A stretch of 63,193 bases of DNA from an uncultured Clostridia bacterium. GTDB lineage: Bacteria > Bacillota > Clostridia > Christensenellales > Aristaeellaceae. Under the pieces are notes generated by a model. That model saw only the letters and a list, made by a program, of their open reading frames with translations. It had not been told where the DNA came from and searched no databases. Location: the NCBI GenBank assembly GCA_946407745.1, contig CAMJPQ010000008.1, positions 1 through 63,193 on the forward strand, written 5' to 3'. This document shows, in pieces, positions 47,487-56,700 of the stretch. Positions within the stretch are counted from its first letter, which is position 1; every line of letters begins with the position of its first letter. The position numbers were made by a program, and so were the translations under genes.

Positions 47487-48668
47487 TCATCTGGTGGCGT
47501 CAATCAGCTGCTGCACCGGTGCCAGGGCAATGTCCACCCTGCCGGCCACCGTGGTCGTGAAGGAAACCCACTCATCACTCCACACGAAGCGGGGATGGGG
47601 GTCGATGTGGTACGGGCAGGGATCCTCCGGCGTCCAGTTTTCCACCACCGGGTGGCGGTGGACCAGCTCGCACAGCTTCTTTGTATCGTTGTTCCAGAAG
47701 CGCACGGTGGAGGCGCAGCCCCGCCACCAGCTCAGGCCCATGGACTGACGGGACCCATCCACGATGAAGTAGCGCTCATCCCGGGTGCAGTGGGCATGCC
47801 AGGTGCCGTTGCCTCCCTCAATGGGAATGTAACACACGGCCTCCGGCTCATGGCTGCCCAGCCTGTCGTGGACAATGTGGTTCTTGCTGCAGTAGTAGAT
47901 GGACTTTCCGTCAGCGGCCCACCACTCGTGCGTGGCGTAATTGTTCAGGGGACGGCGCATCTCCTTTGAGCCGTCCCGGTGGATCAGCTGCAGGCGGGGG
48001 TAGATGCCCTCGGCCGTGAGCGCGGGCGACATGCGCTTCCCCAGCGCGATGTTGATGGAGCACTCGTGCGCGGCCAGGATCGTGTCCCCGTCGGAGGGAC
48101 AGAACTGGGCATGGTTATAGGGTACGCCGTTTTCTGTGCGGTACCACTGCGTAAAGGCGCCTGTTTCCAGGTTGACAGTCCCGATGTACGAGCCGTAGGT
48201 GCCGTTGGGTGTCTGTATGTCCACGCCCAGCTCCTTCCGGTCCGGTGAGAAGGTGAGGTGTGTGGCCATGGATGACCCCAGATGGGCCACCGCGTCCTCC
48301 GGCATGCGTGTGATGCGCACGGCCTTGTCCTGCGGGTGGGGCGTGCGCATGAAGATGCCCAGCGAGCTGCCCCAGTACAGGTTGCCGGTACACTCGTCCA
48401 CCAGGCAGCTCTCCGCGCTCTGGGTGTAGGTGTCCGGGAAGAAGCGCACCTCGTCCGAGGCGAAGTCCAGCACACCGGCGCACTTGCCGGGGGCCGGCGG
48501 GAAGGCGCAGTAGAACCACAGATAGCGCCGGGAGGGCTCACAGGGTGCGTTGACAAAGTAGAAGTTCTGCTGCAGCGGCGCCACCCGGGTGGACAGCACA
48601 TAGAAGGTCATATGGGTGACAGGGTCCACATGGGCGGTAAAATGCCTTGATGTCTCCGGCGTAAACAT
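47487..48668 (-). CDS. Oligogalacturonate lyase-like protein (PL22-type propeller)
   Basis: A 393-residue cytoplasmic beta-propeller related to oligogalacturonate lyase, which cleaves unsaturated digalacturonate by elimination with a manganese ion. Propeller-blade motifs include THLTFSPDRKELGVDIQTPN and HEWWAADGKSIYYCSKNHIV. Candidate metal His residues lie in PYNHAQFCPSDGD, THEWW, GTWHAHCTRD and HIDPHPRFVWSDEW. AGGAGGCGACACGC precedes the ATG at 48668; an earlier in-frame start lacks a site. It lies 112 bases downstream of the GH2 gene, with pectin-degrading neighbours, which supports the call. Confidence 0.82.
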   Translation of the reverse strand: MFTPETSRHFTAHVDPVTHMTFYVLSTRVAPLQQNFYFVNAPCEPSRRYLWFYCAFPPAPGKCAGVLDFASDEVRFFPDTYTQSAESCLVDECTGNLYWGSSLGIFMRTPHPQDKAVRITRMPEDAVAHLGSSMATHLTFSPDRKELGVDIQTPNGTYGSYIGTVNLETGAFTQWYRTENGVPYNHAQFCPSDGDTILAAHECSINIALGKRMSPALTAEGIYPRLQLIHRDGSKEMRRPLNNYATHEWWAADGKSIYYCSKNHIVHDRLGSHEPEAVCYIPIEGGNGTWHAHCTRDERYFIVDGSRQSMGLSWWRGCASTVRFWNNDTKKLCELVHRHPVVENWTPEDPCPYHIDPHPRFVWSDEWVSFTTTVAGRVDIALAPVQQLIDATR

Positions 48669-48731
48669 GCGTGTCGCCTCCTGTATGCGGTTTTTGCGGA
48701 GGCCATCTTCAGGCGGCATCCTTCTGACAGG

Positions 48732-48766
48732 CAGTATAAGGCAAATCCTTCCAAAATGGAAGAGCG
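48732..48766 (-). promoter_or_regulatory. Possible promoter and palindrome before the PL22-like gene
   Basis: A -10-like TATACT (complement of 48733-48738) lies upstream of the PL22-like gene, with a perfect palindrome CTTCCAAAATGGAAG (48748-48762; 6-base arms) at the -35 position. The -35 match is poor, so this may be a regulated internal promoter or an operator. Confidence 0.35.
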
Positions 48767-48780
48767 CCAGCTCCTGCCTG

Positions 48781-51285
48781 TTACCTCACAGGCAGGATGA
48801 TTTCAGCCTGGCCGATGCCCCCGGTGGATAACGTCAGCCTTGTCTCGCCTGCCACGCAGCCTGCCCTCAGCACAGCCAGGGCACGGCCCAGATAGCTGGT
48901 GAATTCACCCTTGCTGTAGTTTTCATCCGTGATGGGATTGGCGCTGCCAAAGCCCAGCAGCTCTGCCGTGCCGGTAGCTTCAGCTTTCATGCGCACCTCG
49001 GCGTCCGGAACCACATCTCCGTTTTCATCTATGAGCTCAGCGTTCACATAGCACAGCGATTCACCATCCGCCTTCATCGCGGCCGTTTCCGCTGTGAGAC
49101 GAACGCTTGTGGGTTGTCCCGTTGTTTTCAGCGTTGCGCGGGACACCTCCGCCCCGCCGGTATAGCTGACCGCCTCCACCGTGCCTGCCTGATACATTCC
49201 CAGGAACAGGAAGGTCATGGGCATGTCGTGAATCAGCGCCTCGCCGGCTTTTTTTCGTCCCAGGCTGACACCGTTCACAAGCAGCTCCACCTCCTCGGCG
49301 CTGCTGAACACGGCAATATCCACGGGCTTTCCCTCCTGTCCCCGCCAGCTCCAGCGCGGCCACACGCCGGGGAAGCCCCAGTTGGAGAGGGTTTCCGCCT
49401 TGCCTGTCACGGCGGGGTCATAGGAGAACAGCCCCGTTTCCCTGCTGCCCCACACGATGCGGCGGTACACCCCCTGCGGCCGGAGCCGGCCGGTGATGTC
49501 AAAATCCGCGTCATTGGCTGTGCGCCATGGGAAGGGCGACCCGGCACCCCAGGGGTTGCCGATCAGTGGATCACCCGGCTCATAGAACATAGCCTTGCCG
49601 ATGCCGGCTTCGCCGATGTAATCCCATGCCGTCCAGGTGAAATCACCGATGAGCCAGGGCGTGCTTTCGATCACAGGCCAGTGAATGCCAATTTCCTTGG
49701 GATAGTTCTCGCTGCCTAGCATCACCCGTTCAGGGAACATTTCATGGTCCTTCCCGTACTTGCCCTCTAGGTAGTTGTAGCCAACAATGTCCAGTCCGTT
49801 GGCAAAGGCCTCGGTGTACTGTTCCCACAAGAGGTTCTTTTTGCCGCTGATGTCTGCGTTCTGCTGCCCGCCGGCCGCGCCTTCCCTGCTCTTGCGCAGC
49901 TGTTCCTGCTGCAGGTGATCGTCCAGCCCGTTCCAGAAGGAGCAGATGGCGTTGGAAACAGGGCGACTCGGGTCCAGACGGCGGATGACCTCCGCCAGGC
50001 GGTCAGCCCACACATAGCCGCTGCCCAGGCCGGCCCGCTCGGTGATCTCGTTGCCGGTGGACCAGAGGATGACGCAGGGATGGCAGCGGTCCCGCTTCAC
50101 AAAGGCAGTCAGGTCCTTCTCCCAGTCGGTTTCAAAATACTGGCTGTAGTCACCGGGCTGCTTGCCCATGCCCCAGGCGTCGAAGGCCTCGTCAAACACA
50201 TACATGCCCAGCCGGTCACAGGCTTCAATCAGCGCGGCGGAGGGCGGATTGTGCGTGGTGCGGATGGCGTTGAAGCCGAGCTCCTTCAGCTTGCAAACCT
50301 TCCGCGCCTCCGCGTCGTACACGGATACCGTGCCGATCACGCCATTGTCGTGGTGCAGGCAGCCGCCGCGGAGCTTCACAGCCTTTCCATTGATGCGCAG
50401 GCCGTGCTTCACATCCGCTTCAACCGTGCGGATGCCAAACAGCACACTCTCGCTGTCTTCGGTGGGTGTTCCGGAGGGAACGATGTGCGTTTTGTAGGTG
50501 CCCGCGTCCCTCACCGCAGCCTGCAGGTGGTAAAGGTTCGGGCTTTCCGTATCCCAGAGCAGGGGCTCGTCGACCGTCAGGGTCATGCGGGCTGTGCCGG
50601 AGGCCATGGGCGGGACCTGTGCCATGGTTTTGCCGGTTCTCACCGTTTCACCGGTTTTGTCATCGACCAGGGCAAAGGTAACCTCTGCCATGCGGTTTTC
50701 GGCGTATTCGTTGGCAATCTCCGCGGACAGCTGCAGATAGGCTGTCTCCGGTACGCCGTCCGCGCTGTATTCGATTTTCCTCGTATAGCCTTGCAGCCCG
50801 CCGAAGGCAATATGCAGCTTCGGCATGTGCGCCAGCTCAACGCCCCTGAACAAGCCCGCGCCGGAATACCAGCGGGAATTGGGCTGCATGCTGGGGTTCA
50901 GTGTGACAACGACGCGGTTCTTCTCACCCGGATAAACCAGCCGGGTGATGTCCGCCTCAAACGGCGCATAGCCGTAATGCTGCAGCGCCGCCTTGTCGCC
51001 GTTCACCTCTACGGTGGCGTTCATCATGGCACCGTCAAAGCGCAGCACAATCCGGTCGCTTTCCCATTCTGCCGGTATGTCGATCTCCTTTGCGTAGTGC
51101 GCCACACCGGCATTGTAGTACCCGCTGGCCGCGCCGGAGGGCGCGCCCTCGTATACATCGCCCTCGATCATATAATCATGCGGCAGATTGACCGTACGAT
51201 TCCCATAGTTCCCGCGCAGGCGGTCGCCGTGGTCCAGCTGCCCCAGTCCAAAGTCCCATCCCCGATTGATTTTCATACTCCGCAT
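48781..51285 (-). CDS. Glycoside hydrolase family 2 beta-galactosidase
   Basis: An 834-residue GH2 enzyme. The sugar-binding jelly roll comes first (INRGWDFGLGQLDHGDRLRG; NLPHDYMIEGDVYEGAPSGA; SRWYSGAGLFRGVEL), then the immunoglobulin-like domain, then the TIM barrel (IRTTHNPPSAALIEACDRLG). The acid/base Glu is in ILWSTGNEITE near residue 410 and the nucleophile in VMLGSENYP near 525. A C-terminal domain (EEVELLVNGVSLGRKKAGEA and AETAAMKADGESLCYVNAEL) completes the protein. There is no signal peptide, so it acts inside the cell on imported oligosaccharide. It starts 13 bases after the GH78 gene. Confidence 0.93.
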   Translation of the reverse strand: MRSMKINRGWDFGLGQLDHGDRLRGNYGNRTVNLPHDYMIEGDVYEGAPSGAASGYYNAGVAHYAKEIDIPAEWESDRIVLRFDGAMMNATVEVNGDKAALQHYGYAPFEADITRLVYPGEKNRVVVTLNPSMQPNSRWYSGAGLFRGVELAHMPKLHIAFGGLQGYTRKIEYSADGVPETAYLQLSAEIANEYAENRMAEVTFALVDDKTGETVRTGKTMAQVPPMASGTARMTLTVDEPLLWDTESPNLYHLQAAVRDAGTYKTHIVPSGTPTEDSESVLFGIRTVEADVKHGLRINGKAVKLRGGCLHHDNGVIGTVSVYDAEARKVCKLKELGFNAIRTTHNPPSAALIEACDRLGMYVFDEAFDAWGMGKQPGDYSQYFETDWEKDLTAFVKRDRCHPCVILWSTGNEITERAGLGSGYVWADRLAEVIRRLDPSRPVSNAICSFWNGLDDHLQQEQLRKSREGAAGGQQNADISGKKNLLWEQYTEAFANGLDIVGYNYLEGKYGKDHEMFPERVMLGSENYPKEIGIHWPVIESTPWLIGDFTWTAWDYIGEAGIGKAMFYEPGDPLIGNPWGAGSPFPWRTANDADFDITGRLRPQGVYRRIVWGSRETGLFSYDPAVTGKAETLSNWGFPGVWPRWSWRGQEGKPVDIAVFSSAEEVELLVNGVSLGRKKAGEALIHDMPMTFLFLGMYQAGTVEAVSYTGGAEVSRATLKTTGQPTSVRLTAETAAMKADGESLCYVNAELIDENGDVVPDAEVRMKAEATGTAELLGFGSANPITDENYSKGEFTSYLGRALAVLRAGCVAGETRLTLSTGGIGQAEIILPVR

Positions 51286-51298
51286 GGCCGCTCTCTCC

Positions 51299-53464
51299 TC
51301 ATTTCACAGTCCAGAATGTATACCTGCCGGGCCTGACCCGTTTTTCCTCCCCGTTCAGGCAGACCAGGGCGGGCACAGGTGTTTCCAGTTCATAGCGTAT
51401 GCCATCCTCCTGGCACACCCACAGGGCGCTGACCGTGCCGTGCCGCGTATCCAGCCTGGCCTGCAGCCAGCCCAGCCGCGCGTCCGGATGCGGCGCGTAA
51501 ATCAGCTCCTCAAAGCCGGGCCGATTCTCGGCGTGCTGAATGCCCGCCGCCTGTTCAAAAACCCAGTCCGCCACCGCGCCGTAGGCGTAATGGTTGAATG
51601 AGTTCATATCCCTGCTCCAGAAGGAGCCGTCCGGCTTGATGCCGTCCCAGTGTTCCCAGATGGTGGTGGCCCCTTGGGTCACGGGATACAGCCAGCCGGG
51701 ATACTCGCGGCGCAGCACCAGATCCCAGGCCAGGTCAGTGTGGCCGTACTGGCTCAGCACATGCAGTATGTAGGGCGTGCCCACAAAGCCAGTGCGCAGC
51801 TGCACCCCATCCGCCTTTACCATATCAGCCAGAGCGTCGGCGGTCTTCTGCGGGTCCTCCGCCAGGGCAAAATTCACGGCCAGCACGTGCTCGGTCTGCG
51901 TTTTATATTCCGGGAAGGCCCTGCGGAAGGCGGCCACGATGTCCGCATGCAGCTTTTCGTATGCGGAAACATCCCTGCCCAGCAGCCTGCCGGCCTTCAC
52001 CACCAGCCCGGTGGAATGGGCATAGAACGCGCTGGCGATGAAATCCTCCCGGCTTGAGCCTTTGTAGCTGCCGCTGGGCGCGTCCAGGCCCAGCCAGTCG
52101 CCAAAGTGCTCATGGCCGGTCCACAGGCCAGGCGTTGTTGTCACAGTCCCGATGAAATCCACCCACCTGCGCATGCTGTCGAATTGGTCCTCCAGTACGG
52201 CTTTATCTCCGAAGGTCTGGTAGACCTGCCATGGGCAGATGGCCGCGGCATCGCCCCAGGCGGCGCTGGTTTCGCTTTCCGGAATCAGGTCAGGGATTAC
52301 CCTGCCCACCTCGCCGCTTTCCCGCTGGTCGGCAGCCAGGTCATGCAGCCATTTTCTGAAGAAACGCTCGGCGTCATACAGATAGCACGCGGTTTTGATA
52401 AACACCTGCGCATCGCCTGTCCAGCCCAGGCGCTCGTCGCGCTGGGGGCAGTCGGTGGGCACATCCAGGAAATTGCCCCGCTGGCCCCACACGATGTTGG
52501 AAAACAGCTGATTCAGCTCCGCGCTGCCCGATTTCAGCCATCCGGTGCGCTTCATGTCGGAATGCACGGCAATGGCGGTGAAGTTCTCCGGCCCCGCCTC
52601 TCCTGGCCACGACAGCAGCCGGATATACCGGAAGCCGAAGAAGGTCAGCTGCGGATGCCAGCTCTGCTGCCCCTCCCGGCAGATATACCTGGCCAGCGCC
52701 TTGGCGCCACGGTAGTTCTCGTTGTACCAGTTGCCGTTCCGATCCCGCACCTCGGCGTGGTCGAACAGCACTTCCTCCCCCGCGTGGGCAGTCAGCGTGA
52801 TCTCCGCATACCCAGTGACCTCCTGGCCAAAGTCCACCACCATGTCCCCTTGCGGCGTGCGGAAAACACTTTGGGCCGCGATGCGCTCCGTTTCCCGGAT
52901 GATCTCGCCTTCCTGAGGAATGAGGATGTCCTTCGGCCATGCCAGTGCCATCACCGGCTGCCAGTCAGCGGGCTCGATCCGCGCGTCGCAGGTTTCGCCG
53001 TCGTAAATCTCGCTGAAGCGCACCGGGCTCTCCGCCCACTGCCAGGTTTCATCCGTGAGCACGGTTTCCTCCGTGCCGTCGTCATAGCAAAGGCGCAGGA
53101 AGGCAATCAGCCCGCAGGGCTGTGCGTACCGCCTCTTTTTGTCGTCAAAGTCCAGCCAGCCCGGCAGGGGTGAGCGGAACCAGCCTCGGCCCACGGTGAC
53201 GCGCAGTTCATTCTCCTCCCGCAGCAGGGCGGTTACATCATATTGCTGCACCTGCAGGCGGTGCTCATAGCTCGTCCAGCCCGGTGCCAGCACAAAATCG
53301 CCCACCCGGCAGCCGTTCAGCACGGCCTCGTAGACTCCCAGGGCAGTGATCTCCAGGCTGGCCGACGCGATGCGCTTTTCCGAGGTGAACTGCCTGCGGA
53401 ATACCGGGCAGACGTCTCCCGTGTCCCGCGACGCGGTGATCCAGCAGCTGTCCTTGATTCTCAT
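51299..53464 (-). CDS. Glycoside hydrolase family 78 alpha-L-rhamnosidase
   Basis: A 721-residue alpha-L-rhamnosidase. The N-terminal beta-sandwich has the family motif LGVYEAVLNGCRVGDFVLAP and GWTSYEHRLQVQQYDVTALL. The (alpha/alpha)6 barrel carries DVPTDCPQRDERLGWTGDAQ (catalytic-site acids, near 335-350) and TTIWEHWDGIKPDGSF (Glu near 600), and ends MNSFNHYAYGAVADWVFEQA. It is shorter than the common 850-1000 residue forms, lacking extra N-terminal modules, and has no signal peptide. It removes terminal rhamnose; with GH2 and PL22-like proteins it suggests rhamnogalacturonan breakdown. GGAGGTCC precedes the ATG. Confidence 0.95.
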   Translation of the reverse strand: MRIKDSCWITASRDTGDVCPVFRRQFTSEKRIASASLEITALGVYEAVLNGCRVGDFVLAPGWTSYEHRLQVQQYDVTALLREENELRVTVGRGWFRSPLPGWLDFDDKKRRYAQPCGLIAFLRLCYDDGTEETVLTDETWQWAESPVRFSEIYDGETCDARIEPADWQPVMALAWPKDILIPQEGEIIRETERIAAQSVFRTPQGDMVVDFGQEVTGYAEITLTAHAGEEVLFDHAEVRDRNGNWYNENYRGAKALARYICREGQQSWHPQLTFFGFRYIRLLSWPGEAGPENFTAIAVHSDMKRTGWLKSGSAELNQLFSNIVWGQRGNFLDVPTDCPQRDERLGWTGDAQVFIKTACYLYDAERFFRKWLHDLAADQRESGEVGRVIPDLIPESETSAAWGDAAAICPWQVYQTFGDKAVLEDQFDSMRRWVDFIGTVTTTPGLWTGHEHFGDWLGLDAPSGSYKGSSREDFIASAFYAHSTGLVVKAGRLLGRDVSAYEKLHADIVAAFRRAFPEYKTQTEHVLAVNFALAEDPQKTADALADMVKADGVQLRTGFVGTPYILHVLSQYGHTDLAWDLVLRREYPGWLYPVTQGATTIWEHWDGIKPDGSFWSRDMNSFNHYAYGAVADWVFEQAAGIQHAENRPGFEELIYAPHPDARLGWLQARLDTRHGTVSALWVCQEDGIRYELETPVPALVCLNGEEKRVRPGRYTFWTVK

Positions 53465-53568
53465 GGAGGGACCTCCTCATGTCAGTTATTTCGAAATATG
53501 AACAAGCGCAGCCTTTTCAGCAGCTGAAGGCAGCACCTCACTATGCACCGGTTTGTTTGTCTGTTTCC

Positions 53569-53597
53569 ATTATATACAAAAGTGGAGAATCTGCAAA
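53569..53597 (-). promoter_or_regulatory. Promoter of the GH78-GH2 operon
   Basis: On the minus strand TTTGCA (complement of 53592-53597) and a perfect TATAAT (complement of 53569-53574) are 17 bases apart. Confidence 0.75.
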
Positions 53598-53650
53598 GAC
53601 AAAAATCAGCCCCCTGTGCCGGCCGCTTGGTGCGGCGTTCTGACAGAGTG

Positions 53651-53678
53651 CAAAAAAGGCGCCGCGTAACGCGGCGCC
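53651..53678 (-). terminator. Terminator of the adhesin operon
   Basis: GGCGCCGCG pairs perfectly with CGCGGCGCC over a 3-base loop, followed on the minus strand by TTTTTTG. Confidence 0.9.
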
Positions 53679-53713
53679 GGGATGGTTGGAAAACCTGTAA
53701 TGTGTCACTGAGC

Positions 53714-56700
53714 CTACCTGCCCGAGATCAGGGCCGGGAAGCTGCCTGTCTTCGCCGTCATCTGAGCTGTCAGCCGCAGGTTGACCTTCATTTCATCAGA
53801 GAGCGGTCCTTCCCCTGTATACGGATAGTACCGCGGTGTGGCAACGAGGCTGTCCCCATCCTGGGTCAGCGTGACCCTGACGATGTACTGGAGCTCAGAA
53901 TAGATCACGCCTTCCGCATTCCCTTGCTCCTCGTACACCACATAATAGAACACCGCGTTCCCGTCCTCATCGTTATATGGGGCGTTCAGCGCGTCATCCG
54001 TGCTGTAATCCAGGGTGAAGTTGAATGTCACCTCCTCGTTTTCGAGGCCTGCCGGATTATAGATGGTCTGCGCGGGGGCAGAGCGGACACCTTCAATGCT
54101 GATAGGCTGCAGCACGAAGGAAAACTCGTTGGCCTTCATGTCACGGCCCTTGAGGATCTTTTTGACGGGGATGGGGAGCTCTGTCTCCAGGGGATCATTG
54201 ATCACCGTATACCGGAAGGTGATCACCTGCCCGTGAGGTACATAGGAGCCGTCTGTGACGGTGACGGTTGCGCCCTCCGTCTCACCCTGCGCGATGACAG
54301 CTGCGGGGGCTTCATTTACTACGCCCCTCGCGTCCTGGTCCCAGTTGAACGGATACTCCTTTCCGGAAATGGCTGTCCCGGTCAGATCAGTGTATTTGCC
54401 GTCCTCCGCCTGCACCACTGCCTTCCAGGGGGTACTGTTCCCGGCATAATACTTCGGGGCGGCGGTCTCAGCAAGATAATACGTTTTGCCCAGCACCAGC
54501 TCATAGTCATCGCCGCCCTGCTTCAGGCGGGCAATGCCGTTGCTCCCCGAGACCGCGGAAGCCGCTTCGACATATTTGTGGCCGGTATTCAGCTCCTCTA
54601 TCGCAGTGCCGTTTTCATCGTCCTCCATGTACAGCGTGAACGCGGCGCCAGGCAGAGGATTCCCCTCCGGATCCGTCTTTTCGATCTCCAGCGGCTTGGC
54701 ATAGACGTTGATTGTGTGGGTGTTTTCACTGACGATGTTGTCCGTATCGGCGCCGTGGCTTCCGGTGCCTTTCTTGCCAGTATGATAATTGGCAACAGAG
54801 GGGGCAAAGGGGATGTATTCGACTGTAAGCTCGTACTTCTCCACAGCGTCCCCTGTAACAGTTGTGGCATGCGGGCTGGGCAGCAGGTCTTCCTCGCCCT
54901 CCACGACCGTCTGCTTCAGCGAAAGCGTGATGGCGCCAGGAACATGTCCGTAGGCCTCGTAGTCAATTTCAACGGACTCCCCGGCAATCAGCGCGTTCCA
55001 TTGCGCTTCGGTCACATCGCCAACCACGTCGGACAGCGGGAAGGTCTTCCCGGTCCTGCTCTTGCCGCTGCTGGCCAAATTATCCACCGATTGCGGTGAA
55101 AGAGTGTACACAAGGCTGCCGTTGTCCTTCACAACTTCGTAGACATTAATCGTGTCGATCAACCGCTGCAGCTGTGTTTTCGGGTCAACGCTCTCGCCGA
55201 GATAGACCGTCCACTCCGTGCTGTGCTCATCAAACAGCAGCTCGTCCACATTGACATAGGGCGTCTGGAAGGCTTTGACCTTCTCCGCGTCGCTGTTGGA
55301 GATCGTTACAACTTCACCCGTTCTGGGATTGATGTACTGAAGCGCCTCCACCTGGCTGCCTTCGCCGTTGGTCTCTATGTCGCTGCCGCCCAGGAAATCC
55401 TCCTGCGCCTTCACGTACACGCGGCCGTTCCAGCCGTGGGTGTCAATTTTCGTTTTGGTTGAATCCGTGTAGGTCGGCCAGTCGATCCGCTGGTTCTGCC
55501 ACTCAACCTTCCATGTGCCGTTCACGTTGAGGACCTGTCCCACGGCGTCGGCCGCGCCGGCTGTCGTAACAGTTCCTTCCTCTGTGAGCCACGTTCCGGA
55601 GGTCAGCGGCAGACCCGTCGCCGGATTGACCGGATAGAAGCCCGCGTCAATCACGTCTGTCACATTGCCGGTCAGGTTCGCGTCAATCGTCAGGCCTTCG
55701 ATGATCTTCGTGATGAAATGAACGACCTCTGTGCTCTGTTCCGCGCTGAAGGCGAAATCGGAATGGGGCGTCGAAGAAATATTGTAGAGTTCATCTGCAC
55801 TCGAGCCCACGTTTTCAAGACTGAGGCCCAGCGTAAACAGGCGAGTGTTTTGGCCGAACGCGTTTGTCATTGCTTTCACGTTCGTCGCCGCGGTTCGAAT
55901 CTCAGCCCATGTGTTACCGTTTGGAGCGCCGTCTGTTATCAGAACAACCGCAGTCTGGCAATTTCTCACATTCGTAAATTTGCTGTTAAAATCAGAAATA
56001 GCCCTGTTCAAACCATCAGCATGCCTGGTTCCACCGTCAAGGGAGATATTATACAGCGCATTGATCAGCTGATTCTCCTGACTGGAAACGTATGGGCCAT
56101 AGGATGCTGTGTTCTTATTGAATGTGACCAGCCCGATCTGTGCATCCGGATCTACCGCATAAAGCACCTTGGCAGCCGCCTCAACGGCAATCTGCATGTA
56201 GTCAAGGCGTGACCATGGCCGTCCTGGAACCCTTTCATCCGCTGTGTAGATATAGCCGTCGTTCAGATTATTGAGGGTACTTGAGCCCAGCGCATAGCAA
56301 TAGTTGCCAGTCCCCGGATAGTTTCTTTCATAGTTGTCAGGCGCATAATAACAGGAGGCATCAACATAATACCAGCCGGAAGCCATAGCACTGCCACTTT
56401 TGTAGACGGTCAGCTTACTCGCGTCGTGGTAGAAAATCGCCCAGTTTGTCGCCGCGCCATTCTTGTCGGTGATTACATAGTATACATTGTCCCTCTGACT
56501 GGAATCCAGACCATTAAAGAATGTGCGCAGGCCGTTCATGCTGGAATAGGTGACATCATTCCCGTTGACCTGAACCCGGTGCAGGTTTTCCGGGAAGAAC
56601 ATGGATCTGGAGGCGTCCACAACGAACTCCAGCGCCAGCGCGGGAGAGATCATATGATAGCCGGACGAGGCCATCAGGTCCACCTGATAGATCCTGTTTT

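Noticed and set aside
55885-55905. GGTTCGAATCTC, resembling a tRNA T-arm
   Set aside because: It lies inside the adhesin coding sequence and no cloverleaf can be drawn around it.
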